Source of the DNA: an archaeon
Lineage (GTDB): Archaea > Nanobdellota > Nanobdellia > Pacearchaeales > GW2011-AR1
NCBI GenBank assembly: GCA_025453475.1
Contig: JALOQH010000021.1
Location: 1-8,691 of the forward strand
DNA length: 8,691 nt
Direction of reading: 5' to 3'
In this document: piece by piece, positions 1 through 5,589 of the stretch
How positions within the stretch are numbered: position 1 is the stretch's first letter
Layout of the letters: each line of letters starts with the position of its first letter
Made by a program: the position numbers and the translations under genes
Notes under the pieces: model-generated
Told to the model about the DNA's origin: nothing
What the model saw: only the letters and a program-made list of their open reading frames with translations
Database searches by the model: none

Positions 1-111
1 CTTCTCCAGCAGTCAGATGCAGCAGGTTTGACAGAGAAGTCAAAGGGCAAGAAAGCAGGAAGACAGCTCACGCTAAAGGGAAGGCAATTCATGGAGGCAC
101 TGGCAAAGTAA
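1..111 (+). CDS. rps19e: 30S ribosomal protein S19e, C-terminal end (partial)
   Basis: Only the last 36 residues are present, read in frame from base 1 to a TAA at 109-111. They resemble the end of archaeal S19e: a short helix and turn (LLQQSDAAGL), a basic stretch, then the T-x-K-G-R-Q-F-M motif close to the C-terminus, which matches the usual T-P-K-G-R ending of the winged-helix fold. S19e is a small-subunit protein shared by archaea and eukaryotes and absent from bacteria. The next gene, rpl39e, begins one base after the stop, so the two are probably co-transcribed. In many archaea pdcd5 lies between rps19e and rpl39e; it is absent here. Identification rests on a short tail plus context. 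Confidence 0.8.
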   Translation, partial: LLQQSDAAGLTEKSKGKKAGRQLTLKGRQFMEALAK

Positions 112-112
112 A

Positions 113-319
113 ATGGTTGGCGGAAAGAGATACCAAAAGAAAATAAAGCTTGGAGTGGCAAACAAGCACACAAAGTGGGCGCCATTCTGGGCTGTTCTTA
201 GAAAGTCCGGAAAAGGAAAGCGCGTTCATCCTTCAGAGCTTACAAAGCACAGAAGACACTGGAGACAGACAAGACTCAAAATCAAGCCAAGAAGAAGCCA
301 TAGGCACCATCTTGGATAA
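113..319 (+). CDS. rpl39e: 50S ribosomal protein L39e, longer than usual
   Basis: L39e is a tiny, highly basic protein that lines the nascent-peptide exit tunnel of archaeal and eukaryotic ribosomes. The core is recognisable: K-K-I-K-L-G-V-A-N-K (residues 9-18), the tryptophan segment W-A-P-F-W-A-V (22-28) and the hallmark R-H-W-R-Q-T-R-L-K-I near residues 48-57. The protein has 68 residues against about 50 for the family. The extra length is a few residues between the HP motif and RHWR (SELTK) and a Lys/Arg/His-rich tail after the normal end (KPRRSHRHHLG). The ATG follows the rps19e stop by one base; a GGAGG at 93-97 inside rps19e is 15 nt away, rather far for a ribosome-binding site. Expression probably relies on the rps19e transcript. 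Confidence 0.9.
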   Translation: MVGGKRYQKKIKLGVANKHTKWAPFWAVLRKSGKGKRVHPSELTKHRRHWRQTRLKIKPRRSHRHHLG

Positions 320-328
320 TAACTGAAA

Positions 329-865
329 ATGGCAGAAAAAAATCTAGTAAGAGAATATGTGGTTCCTCTTAGACGCGAGTTCCTGAAGGTTCCGCAGTAC
401 AGAAGAGCTGGAAAAGCAGCCCGAGCATTAAAGATATTCATAGCAAAGCACATGAAAGTTCCAGAGCGTGACGTGGAAAAAGTAAAACTTGATGTTTATT
501 TGAATAATGAAATCTGGGCAAGAGGCATAAAAAACCCTCCTTCCAAGATAAAGGTAAGGGCAACAAAAGAGGGAGACATAGTAAAAGTCGAGCTTGTTGA
601 ACTGCCCGCATATCTTAAATTCCTTAAGGCAAAGCATGAGAGAAGGCACAAAGCAGAAGAGAAGAAGCCGGAATCAAAGTTGGAAAAGACTGCCGAGGAA
701 GCAAAAGAGGAAAAAACAGAAGAGCAGAAGAAAGATGAATCAGAGAAAGAGAAAGCAGGCGAAGTAGAAAAGTTAAAGGAAGCAAAGAAGGATAAGCATG
801 TCCAGAAGCACACCGGAAAAGACAAAAACGTCGAAATCCGCAGGCGTTCCATGGATAGACACTAA
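329..865 (+). CDS. rpl31e: 50S ribosomal protein L31e with a long charged C-terminal tail
   Basis: Residues 4-93 form a standard L31e domain: R-E-Y-V-V-P-L-R (8-15), the A-x-x-A-L-K-I-F segment (31-37), the V-x-L-D-x-x-L-N-N-E-I-W-A-R-G motif (52-65) and P-P-S-K-I-K-V (70-76). L31e sits near the tunnel exit of the large subunit in archaea and eukaryotes. The family is normally 80-95 residues, but this protein has 178. Residues 94-178 are an added tail built almost entirely of Lys, Glu, Asp and Ala, probably a charged helix or disordered arm, ending in an Arg/His-rich segment. There is no stop or frame break at the junction, so the tail is part of the reading frame. It lies 9 nt after rpl39e and is followed by a new promoter. 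Confidence 0.92.
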   Translation: MAEKNLVREYVVPLRREFLKVPQYRRAGKAARALKIFIAKHMKVPERDVEKVKLDVYLNNEIWARGIKNPPSKIKVRATKEGDIVKVELVELPAYLKFLKAKHERRHKAEEKKPESKLEKTAEEAKEEKTEEQKKDESEKEKAGEVEKLKEAKKDKHVQKHTGKDKNVEIRRRSMDRH

Positions 866-876
866 TTAAATAATTT
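865..876 (+). promoter_or_regulatory. Probable TATA box for the glycosylase pair
   Basis: The AT-rich string ATTAAATAATTT begins on the last base of the rpl31e stop codon. Octamer centres fall about 20-22 nt before the ATG at 891, slightly closer than at the other promoters in the window. It could drive a leaderless or near-leaderless transcript of the two repair genes. No Shine-Dalgarno precedes 891, which supports leaderless initiation. Read-through from the ribosomal genes is also possible. Confidence 0.5.
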
Positions 877-890
877 CTAATTTCAATCTT

Positions 891-1319
891 ATGGTAAGAA
901 TAAACCTAATTCGTCCAAGATATCTGACAGACCAGCACCTGATTGCAGAGTACAACGAAATCTTAATGTTTCTGGGATATGTCAGGAAAAATCCTGTTTC
1001 AGGTCTGGAGAATATCCCTCAGAGGTATAAATTGGGCAAGGGGCATATCCTCTTCTTCAAGAATAAGCTGATTTACATAAAAAAGAGATTCAGCGCGCTG
1101 GCGGGAGAAATGCGGCTTCGGGGATTTAAAACAAACAGGCTGGCAGATATAAGCAAGCTCTCAAAACACCTCAAGAATGACTGGTTACCTGATGAAAAAG
1201 ACATTGGGATAATCCGGAAGAGGATAATAGAAAAGATAAAATTAAAACCTCATTTTTACAGGTATTATGGGGAGACAAAGCCAATGAATTACCTAATCCG
1301 GCTGATAAAATATGCTTGA
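891..1319 (+). CDS. denV: T4 endonuclease V-type pyrimidine dimer DNA glycosylase
   Basis: This 142-residue protein matches phage T4 endonuclease V (138 residues) along its length. Shared blocks are M-x-R-I-N-L at the start, D-Q-H-L-I-A-E-Y-N-E at 14-23, L-G-K-G-H-I-L-F-F at 48-56, R-G-F-K at 77-80 and Y-R-Y-Y-G at 123-127 near the C-terminus. The family cuts the glycosylic bond of UV-induced cyclobutane dimers and then the backbone, using the N-terminal alpha-amino group and Glu23. Glu23, Arg3 and His16 are present. Residue 2 is Val instead of Thr, still small enough for Met removal and exposure of the amino group. Arg22 and Arg26 of T4 are Asn22 and Met26. The stop overlaps the start of the alkD-like gene by 8 nt, so the two are probably translated together. 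Confidence 0.9.
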   Translation: MVRINLIRPRYLTDQHLIAEYNEILMFLGYVRKNPVSGLENIPQRYKLGKGHILFFKNKLIYIKKRFSALAGEMRLRGFKTNRLADISKLSKHLKNDWLPDEKDIGIIRKRIIEKIKLKPHFYRYYGETKPMNYLIRLIKYA

Positions 1320-2016
1320 ATCGCTAAAGAAAGAATTTCTAAATCTTAAAAACCAGGAAAAAGCCAGGATTCTTCAGGGATTCTTTAAGACAGGAAAAGG
1401 AGAATACGGAGAAGGTGATATCTTTCTGGGAATAGTTGTTCCGAAACAGCGCGCCCTTGTAAAGAAATACTGGAATTTATTGGATTTGGGGGATATCCAG
1501 GAATTGTTAAACAGCAGTATTCATGAGCATCGCCTTACAGCTTTGTTGATGCTTGTAAAACAATACGAAAAAGCAAGCGGAAAAAAGAAATCAGCGATTT
1601 TCAATTTTTATCTTCTGAACACAAGAAACATAAATAATTGGGATTTAGTCGACTTATCTGCTCCAAATATCGTGGGGAGTCATCTTCTTGATAAAGACAG
1701 AAAAATCCTTTACAATCTTGCAAATTCCAGCCACCTCTGGGAAAAACGGATTTCCATTCTTGCAACATCTGCATTCATAAGAAACAAAGATTTCGAAGAT
1801 ACCATAAAGATTTCAGAGATTCTCCTGAAAGACAAGCACGATTTGATTCACAAAGCAGTTGGCTGGATGTTAAGGGAAATCGGCAAAAGAAACCTTCAAG
1901 TCCTTGAGACTTTTCTGAAAAAGCACCATAAAACCATGCCCCGCACAATGCTCAGATACGCAATAGAAAAACTGCCGGAGAAAACTAGAAAAGCCTATCT
2001 TGACGGGACAGCCTAA
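1312..2016 (+). CDS. AlkD-like DNA alkylation repair protein (HEAT-repeat glycosylase)
   Basis: This 234-residue protein fits the AlkD family: all-helical HEAT-like repeats that excise positively charged alkylpurines such as 7-methylguanine and 3-methyladenine without flipping the base. Recognisable blocks are H-E-H-R-L-T-A-L (71-78), N-N-W-D-L-V-D (108-114), L-W-E-K-R-I-S (142-148), H-K-A-V-G-W-M-L-R-E-I-G (180-191) and M-P-R-T-M-L-R-Y-A (209-217). The active-site set of Bacillus cereus AlkD (Trp109, Asp113, Arg148, Trp187) appears to be present as Trp110, Asp114, Arg146 and Trp185, so it is probably active. It starts inside the last codons of the dimer glycosylase gene, with no clear Shine-Dalgarno, which suggests coupled translation. 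Its 3' end overlaps the convergent NUDIX gene by 32 nt. Confidence 0.9.
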   Translation: MLESLKKEFLNLKNQEKARILQGFFKTGKGEYGEGDIFLGIVVPKQRALVKKYWNLLDLGDIQELLNSSIHEHRLTALLMLVKQYEKASGKKKSAIFNFYLLNTRNINNWDLVDLSAPNIVGSHLLDKDRKILYNLANSSHLWEKRISILATSAFIRNKDFEDTIKISEILLKDKHDLIHKAVGWMLREIGKRNLQVLETFLKKHHKTMPRTMLRYAIEKLPEKTRKAYLDGTA

Positions 2017-2452
2017 ACACCTCTTTGCATGTTGCTATATCTCCCTCATTCAACGAAGGCTCAAGCCCTGCCAAATCTTCTTCACTTACCCATTTCAGTT
2101 CGTGCATCTCTTCTTTATTGGGATTCACTTTCTCCCCCTCTTTCAATTTACACAAGAAGAATAAGCAATAATGGCTATGCCCCTCCACTATCAGATGAAC
2201 ATTTTGGTAAAATGGCGTAGCCCATTGTTTTTGATTGCCTCTTCTCTCTGCCGGATAATGGAGGAACTCTATTTCAGCCCCGATTTCTTCCCTTGCCTCT
2301 CTTCTTAATGCCTCGTCAGGAGTCTCGTCCTTTTCTATATGGCCCCCAAAAGGCAGCCATTTGTTCAGTTTTTTGTGGTGTATAAGAAGGATTTTATCTC
2401 CTTCTATAAGATATCCTGCAACAACAATATCCAACTTTTCTCCTCTGCTCAT
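1985..2452 (-). CDS. NUDIX hydrolase
   Basis: This 155-residue protein has a complete NUDIX box at residues 37-59: Gly37, Glu43, then R-E-A-R-E-E-I-G-A (51-59), matching GX5EX7REUXEEXGU. Glu52, Glu55 and Glu56 are the expected metal ligands. The strand before the box (A-G-Y-L-I-E-G-D-K-I-L-L-I, 12-24) and K-W-L-P-F-G-G-H (31-38) are typical. These enzymes split nucleoside diphosphates linked to another moiety; the exact substrate cannot be read from sequence. A MutT-like role in clearing damaged nucleotides would suit the adjacent repair genes but is inference. The ATG at 2452 is chosen because a TATA-like octamer is centred 24.5 nt upstream, implying a leaderless mRNA. It is divergent from cbf5 and convergent with the alkD-like gene, overlapping that gene's last 32 nt. 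Confidence 0.9.
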   Translation of the reverse strand: MSRGEKLDIVVAGYLIEGDKILLIHHKKLNKWLPFGGHIEKDETPDEALRREAREEIGAEIEFLHYPAERRGNQKQWATPFYQNVHLIVEGHSHYCLFFLCKLKEGEKVNPNKEEMHELKWVSEEDLAGLEPSLNEGDIATCKEVFRLSRQDRLF

Positions 2453-2472
2453 CTCTCTTTAAGGAAATGAGA

Positions 2473-2480
2473 ATATTTAA
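2473..2480. promoter_or_regulatory. Shared TATA-like element between NUDIX gene and cbf5
   Basis: The octamer ATATTTAA reads TTAAATAT on the other strand, so it resembles an archaeal TATA box in both directions. Its centre is 24.5 nt from the NUDIX ATG (2452) and 28.5 nt from the cbf5 ATG (2505). The start codons are separated by only 52 nt, and no other AT-rich octamer is well placed for either gene. Both transcripts would be leaderless. Compare the matching element at 4036-4043. Confidence 0.65.
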
Positions 2481-2504
2481 GAATTGGCAAACTGCAGACT
2501 ATAT

Positions 2505-3374
2505 ATGGGAATAGATATAAAAAAAATCCAGAAAACCAAGCCAATCTCCGAGTTGCTGGAATTTTCAATAATAAACCTTGATAAGCCAACAGGTCCGACA
2601 AGCTTTTCAGTCTCTCACTATGTAAAGAAAGCCCTTAATCTGAGAAAAACCTCCCACCTCGGAACACTTGACCCGATTGTAACTGGTGTTCTGCCTGTAG
2701 CGCTCAATAGGGCTTGTCGTCTAAACGATTATCTGATGCATCGTGATAAGACTTATGTTGGAATAATGCGCCTTCACAAAGAGGTCTCAGATGAAGTTCT
2801 AAAAAAAGAGATTAAATCATTCATAGGCACAATAAAACAGCTCCCGCCTCTCCGCTCCCGCGTTAAAAGAGCTGTGAGGGAGAGGGAAATCAAGAGATTT
2901 GAGATTTTGGAGAGAGACGGCAAGGACGTTTTGTTCCTTTCAGAAGTTCAGGCAGGCACATACATAAGAAAGCTCTGCGACGACCTGGGTAAAAAAATCG
3001 GCGGAGCCCATATGCTTGAGCTAAGAAGAACAAAAGCAGGCATCTTTGACGAAAAGGATATTGTAAATCTCTACGATTTTGAGAAAGCAGTCGAAGAATA
3101 TGCAAATGGGAATGAAAAACCTCTTAGAAATATTCTGATTCCGGGAGAAATTGTCTCGCAGGTTCTTCCTGTTGTTCAAATAAGAAAGGATGTGATAAAA
3201 AAGGTTTATACCGGCTCCCCGGTTTTCAGCAGTTTCGTAGAAAACCCCGAAATTAAAGAAAATCTCGCCGAAAATGATAAAATTGCCGTCTTTTCAGAAG
3301 ATAAATTCATTGGCTGCTACAAATTTATCGGAAAGGGCGATTTGTTCGCCCGTCCGGAGTTTGTTCTCAACTAA
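2505..3374 (+). CDS. cbf5: Cbf5/TruB-family tRNA and rRNA pseudouridine synthase
   Basis: Cbf5 is the catalytic subunit of archaeal H/ACA RNPs, making pseudouridine in rRNA and, in some archaea, position 55 of tRNA. Counting from the chosen start, I-I-N-L-D-K-P-T-G-P-T-S (22-33) and S-H-L-G-T-L-D-P-I-V-T-G-V-L-P-V-A-L (50-67) carry the catalytic Asp56. P-P-L-R-S-R-V-K-R (near 115) and G-T-Y-I-R-K-L-C-D-D-L-G (151-162) are the later family motifs. The last 75 or so residues look like a PUA domain. At 289 residues it is shorter than typical archaeal Cbf5 (about 330). An in-frame TTG at 2484 would extend it by 7 residues, but ATG 2505 is preferred because the TATA-like element lies 28 nt upstream. 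A 19-bp direct repeat covers the stop codon. Confidence 0.88.
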   Translation: MGIDIKKIQKTKPISELLEFSIINLDKPTGPTSFSVSHYVKKALNLRKTSHLGTLDPIVTGVLPVALNRACRLNDYLMHRDKTYVGIMRLHKEVSDEVLKKEIKSFIGTIKQLPPLRSRVKRAVREREIKRFEILERDGKDVLFLSEVQAGTYIRKLCDDLGKKIGGAHMLELRRTKAGIFDEKDIVNLYDFEKAVEEYANGNEKPLRNILIPGEIVSQVLPVVQIRKDVIKKVYTGSPVFSSFVENPEIKENLAENDKIAVFSEDKFIGCYKFIGKGDLFARPEFVLN

Positions 3375-3407
3375 CTCCCCTCGTTCCTCGGAGTTTGTTC
3401 TCAACTA
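3355..3407. repeat. 19-bp direct repeat with alternative hairpins at a convergent gene end
   Basis: The 19-mer CGGAGTTTGTTCTCAACTA occurs exactly at 3355-3373 and 3389-3407, a 34-bp period. Copy 1 covers the last cbf5 codons and most of its TAA stop. Copy 2 covers the stop of the convergent DedA gene (3401-3403). AACTCC at 3373-3378 can pair with GGAGTT either upstream (3356-3361) or downstream (3390-3395), so two mutually exclusive 6-bp hairpins with 11-nt loops are possible. It may be a local duplication that also serves as a two-way transcript end; no long T tract is present to confirm termination. Confidence 0.7.
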
Positions 3408-4015
3408 GATTTTCCGTTTCCAAGAAGTCTGTGCTTTATCCACTTCTCAAACATTACAATAATGACAACAGCCGCAACAACAAGAGTTATGGCAAGCCTC
3501 AGATTATCCATTATATTATAAACCCACCAGAACCCTCTTCCTGCAAGCCACCCTATTGGAATCAAAAACACAAGCCATAATCCGCTTGAAATCATGTCAT
3601 GCTCAATGAATTTGAGATATCCTATTTTCTTGGAATGCGCAAGATATGCAATTGTAACAACCCTTGTCCCATAGATAAACTTTGAGAGCAGCAGCATTAT
3701 CAAATCATTGTGCCTGCTTATCTTGTATATTCTTTTCTCAAGCTTTAGATAAGTTCCATGAAATGGCTTCCAGATTGGCAGTTTATCCATTAATTTTGTT
3801 GTCGAAAGCAGATACCAGAGCGAATCTGCAGCAAATGTAGCTGCAAACGCAATAATTGCAACTGTCCAGATTGAGAGGTAGCCCTGGGCAGAAAGGAATG
3901 AGATTGCCAGAACAGAAATGTCTCCCCACAGCATAATGGCAATAAAACTAATCAGATAGGCATTTGTCACAACCAAGGGTTTTAGCCAAGTTGCAATGCT
4001 GATAATGTCTGCCAT
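3401..4015 (-). CDS. DedA-family (VTT domain) integral membrane protein
   Basis: This 204-residue membrane protein fits the DedA/VTT family, whose members are lipid scramblases or flippases in bacteria, archaea and eukaryotes. Hydrophobic segments lie at about 17-43, 50-71, 143-166 and 174-192. The family's re-entrant signature is seen as G-D-I-S-V-L-A-I-S-F-L-S (31-42) and K-F-I-Y-G-T-R-V-V-T-I-A-Y-L-A (112-126) with the conserved Arg118, followed by the helix start at 142-148. The usual acidic residue before the first re-entrant loop is Asp32. The C-terminus is short and basic. The ATG at 4015 has no Shine-Dalgarno but lies 24.5 nt from a TATA-like octamer shared with trmY. The cargo is unknown; polyprenyl-phosphate or phospholipid movement is plausible from the family only. 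Confidence 0.82.
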   Translation of the reverse strand: MADIISIATWLKPLVVTNAYLISFIAIMLWGDISVLAISFLSAQGYLSIWTVAIIAFAATFAADSLWYLLSTTKLMDKLPIWKPFHGTYLKLEKRIYKISRHNDLIMLLLSKFIYGTRVVTIAYLAHSKKIGYLKFIEHDMISSGLWLVFLIPIGWLAGRGFWWVYNIMDNLRLAITLVVAAVVIIVMFEKWIKHRLLGNGKSS

Positions 4016-4035
4016 CTGTCAATAAGCTAATCGCG

Positions 4036-4043
4036 ATTTTTAA
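4036..4043. promoter_or_regulatory. Shared TATA-like element between DedA gene and trmY
   Basis: ATTTTTAA (TTAAAAAT on the minus strand) is centred 24.5 nt from the DedA ATG (4015) and 28.5 nt from the trmY ATG (4068). The spacer between start codons is 52 nt. These numbers are identical to those at 2473-2480, while the rest of the two spacers is unrelated. Both genes would be transcribed without leaders. A second AT-rich stretch at 4052-4064 could serve an internal trmY start at 4086. Confidence 0.62.
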
Positions 4044-4067
4044 CTCTTATGTTAAACTTAAAAACAT

Positions 4068-4700
4068 ATGGAATTTGATATAACCATGAGAGAATTCATC
4101 TATTATTCAAGAACAGCCCCCACAGCAGGAAGTTATGTTGGCAGTGACTTGCAGGAATCCGGAAGAATAGATATAGCGGTGCATACAGTAATCGCCACTT
4201 TCTTCTTAAGCCATAAGCTCAGGACAGACGCAAAATTGCACCTTTTGTTTGCAGGACCGCCAACACCGCCGAGGCATTTGGAATTAAAGCCTGTTACAGA
4301 AGGTGAAACCGGCGTTGACAAAATCTACCTTGCAAAGAAAGATGTCTCTTCTGTTCTGAAAAAGATGCTCTATAAATACCGCGAAGGGGAGAAAAGGGAA
4401 GTTTTTCCGGGATTTTGGATAGAAAAGAAAGGTTTTTTGGATGTTATCCGGGAATTGTCAGAACAAGGCAGAAACATCTATGTCCTGGATGCAGGCGGGG
4501 AAGACATCCGCACAGCAGAGATTAAGGAAAACCCAATTTTTATCCTAGGAGACCATAAAGGCTTGCCTGCCAAGGAGCTGAAACGCCTGAAATCCCTCTG
4601 CACACCTGTCTCAATAGGAAAAAGAGTCTATTTTGCTTCGCAGACAATTGCTGTTGTCAACAACGAAATTGACAGAAGGGAAGATTCAGGCAAACTCTGA
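4068..4700 (+). CDS. trmY: tRNA (pseudouridine(54)-N1)-methyltransferase TrmY
   Basis: TrmY is an archaeal SPOUT-class methyltransferase that uses S-adenosylmethionine to convert pseudouridine 54 of the tRNA T-loop to N1-methylpseudouridine. The 210-residue product matches the family: M-R-E-F-I (7-11), S-G-R-I-D-I (31-36), F-F-L-S-H (45-49), G-P-P-T-P-P (63-68), P-G-F-W-I-E-K-K-G-F (114-123), and the knot and cofactor region N-P-I-F-I-L-G-D-H-K-G (155-165). The Methanocaldococcus protein begins at the equivalent of Met7 (base 4086), so the first six residues may not be translated. ATG 4068 is kept because the shared TATA-like element lies about 28 nt upstream. It may follow a Psi54-forming enzyme encoded elsewhere; Cbf5 nearby handles other pseudouridines. 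Confidence 0.92.
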   Translation: MEFDITMREFIYYSRTAPTAGSYVGSDLQESGRIDIAVHTVIATFFLSHKLRTDAKLHLLFAGPPTPPRHLELKPVTEGETGVDKIYLAKKDVSSVLKKMLYKYREGEKREVFPGFWIEKKGFLDVIRELSEQGRNIYVLDAGGEDIRTAEIKENPIFILGDHKGLPAKELKRLKSLCTPVSIGKRVYFASQTIAVVNNEIDRREDSGKL

Positions 4701-4734
4701 GCAACTTAAGTGATTATAATGCACAATAATAATG

Positions 4735-4742
4735 ATTAAAAA
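4735..4742 (+). promoter_or_regulatory. TATA box of the DUF362 gene
   Basis: ATTAAAAA is centred 25.5 nt before the ATG at 4764, in a 63-nt AT-rich gap after trmY. The spacing fits leaderless transcription, and there is no Shine-Dalgarno before 4764. Confidence 0.55.
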
Positions 4743-4763
4743 GCTCAAATTTTCTATAAATCC

Positions 4764-5555
4764 ATGGCAAAGGGGATTTCAATCAAATTTCGCTCATATC
4801 CTGAGACACTCTCTTCACTTCTGAAGGTGATTAATCTTGAGAAAGAGCTGAAAAAGCACAGCAAGATAGTGCTGAAGCCATATCTGGCTCTCTCAGCAGA
4901 CAAGGCTCCGATTGGCACATCAATCGAGTTTGTGGAGGAGGTTCTTAAATTCTGCCTGAGAAACAAGAATCCTGTCGCAGAGGTCTTTATAGCAGAAGGA
5001 GTTGACGGCGGAGAAACCATGGAGCTATTCGAAGCGCTCGGCTATACAAAACTCGCTGAAAAATACTCTGTTGGTCTTCTTGATTTGAACAATGCAGAGA
5101 CAGAGACAATAGAATTTGCAAATTTCCTGAAGTTCAGCGAGATAAAATACCCCCGCGTTCTCAAGGAGAGCTTTGTTATCTCGCTTCCGAAGCTTATGCA
5201 GAACGATGACTTTGCAATGCTCGCCTCGCTCTCAAACATGCTCGGCGCATTCCCTGCAAAGCACTACACTGGATGGTTTGCGAAGAATAAATCAAAGATA
5301 AGAAAGTGGCCTCTCAAGTATTCTATTCACGATATCACCCAGTGCAAGAGCCCTGATTTCGCAATAATCGATGCGTCAGAGAAAGGAGCAATCCTTGCAG
5401 GGCTCCCATTGGACATGGATAAGCAGGCAGCAAAGCTTATTGGAATGGAATGGAAGAATGTCGGTTATCTGAGGCTTGCAGAAGAATATCCTGCAAAGCC
5501 GCTTGAGCGCCCAGCAGACAAAATCGTTCCCGCAGAGCAGCCTGCAGCTGCATAG
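4764..5555 (+). CDS. DUF362 domain protein
   Basis: The 263-residue protein fits DUF362, a family of unknown biochemical role often found fused or adjacent to ferredoxin-like domains. Typical blocks are I-V-L-K-P-Y-L with P-I-G-T-S-I-E-F-V-E-E-V-L (35-61), V-F-I-A-E-G (74-79), S-L-P-K-L-M-Q-N-D-D-F-A-M (140-152) with S-N-M-L-G-A-F-P (157-164), and the C-terminal P-D-F-A-I-I-D-A plus L-A-G-L-P-L-D-M-D-K-Q-A-A (197-223). Only two cysteines are present (64 and 194), so there is no iron-sulphur cluster domain of its own. The end is a Pro/Ala-rich tail. It has its own TATA-like element, and the next gene begins 34 nt after its stop with another promoter. No function can be assigned. Confidence 0.8.
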   Translation: MAKGISIKFRSYPETLSSLLKVINLEKELKKHSKIVLKPYLALSADKAPIGTSIEFVEEVLKFCLRNKNPVAEVFIAEGVDGGETMELFEALGYTKLAEKYSVGLLDLNNAETETIEFANFLKFSEIKYPRVLKESFVISLPKLMQNDDFAMLASLSNMLGAFPAKHYTGWFAKNKSKIRKWPLKYSIHDITQCKSPDFAIIDASEKGAILAGLPLDMDKQAAKLIGMEWKNVGYLRLAEEYPAKPLERPADKIVPAEQPAAA

Positions 5556-5560
5556 CAAGG

Positions 5561-5568
5561 TATATTAA
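5561..5568 (+). promoter_or_regulatory. TATA box of the acylphosphatase-like gene
   Basis: TATATTAA is centred 25.5 nt before the ATG at 5590. A better consensus string, TTTAAATA at 5570-5577, is only 16.5 nt away and would place the transcript start inside the gene, so the first is preferred. There is no Shine-Dalgarno before 5590. Confidence 0.5.
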
Positions 5569-5589
5569 TTTTAAATATCTCCCATAATC

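Noticed and set aside
496..852. Long minus-strand open frame opposite the rpl31e tail
   Set aside because: It mirrors the Lys/Glu-rich coding strand (Ser/Phe/Leu-rich), has no promoter or family resemblance, and the plus strand is a clear ribosomal protein.
2029..2220. 63-codon plus-strand frame opposite the NUDIX gene
   Set aside because: The minus strand encodes an intact NUDIX box; the plus frame has no motif or ribosome-binding site.
2484..2504. In-frame TTG as the start of cbf5
   Set aside because: It would lie only a few bases from the TATA-like element and add seven residues with no resemblance to the family. ATG 2505 fits the promoter spacing.
5570..5577. TTTAAATA as the promoter of the acylphosphatase-like gene
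   Set aside because: It is a good consensus, but the 16.5-nt spacing to the ATG would start the transcript inside the gene. TATATTAA at 5561 has the spacing seen elsewhere in the window.
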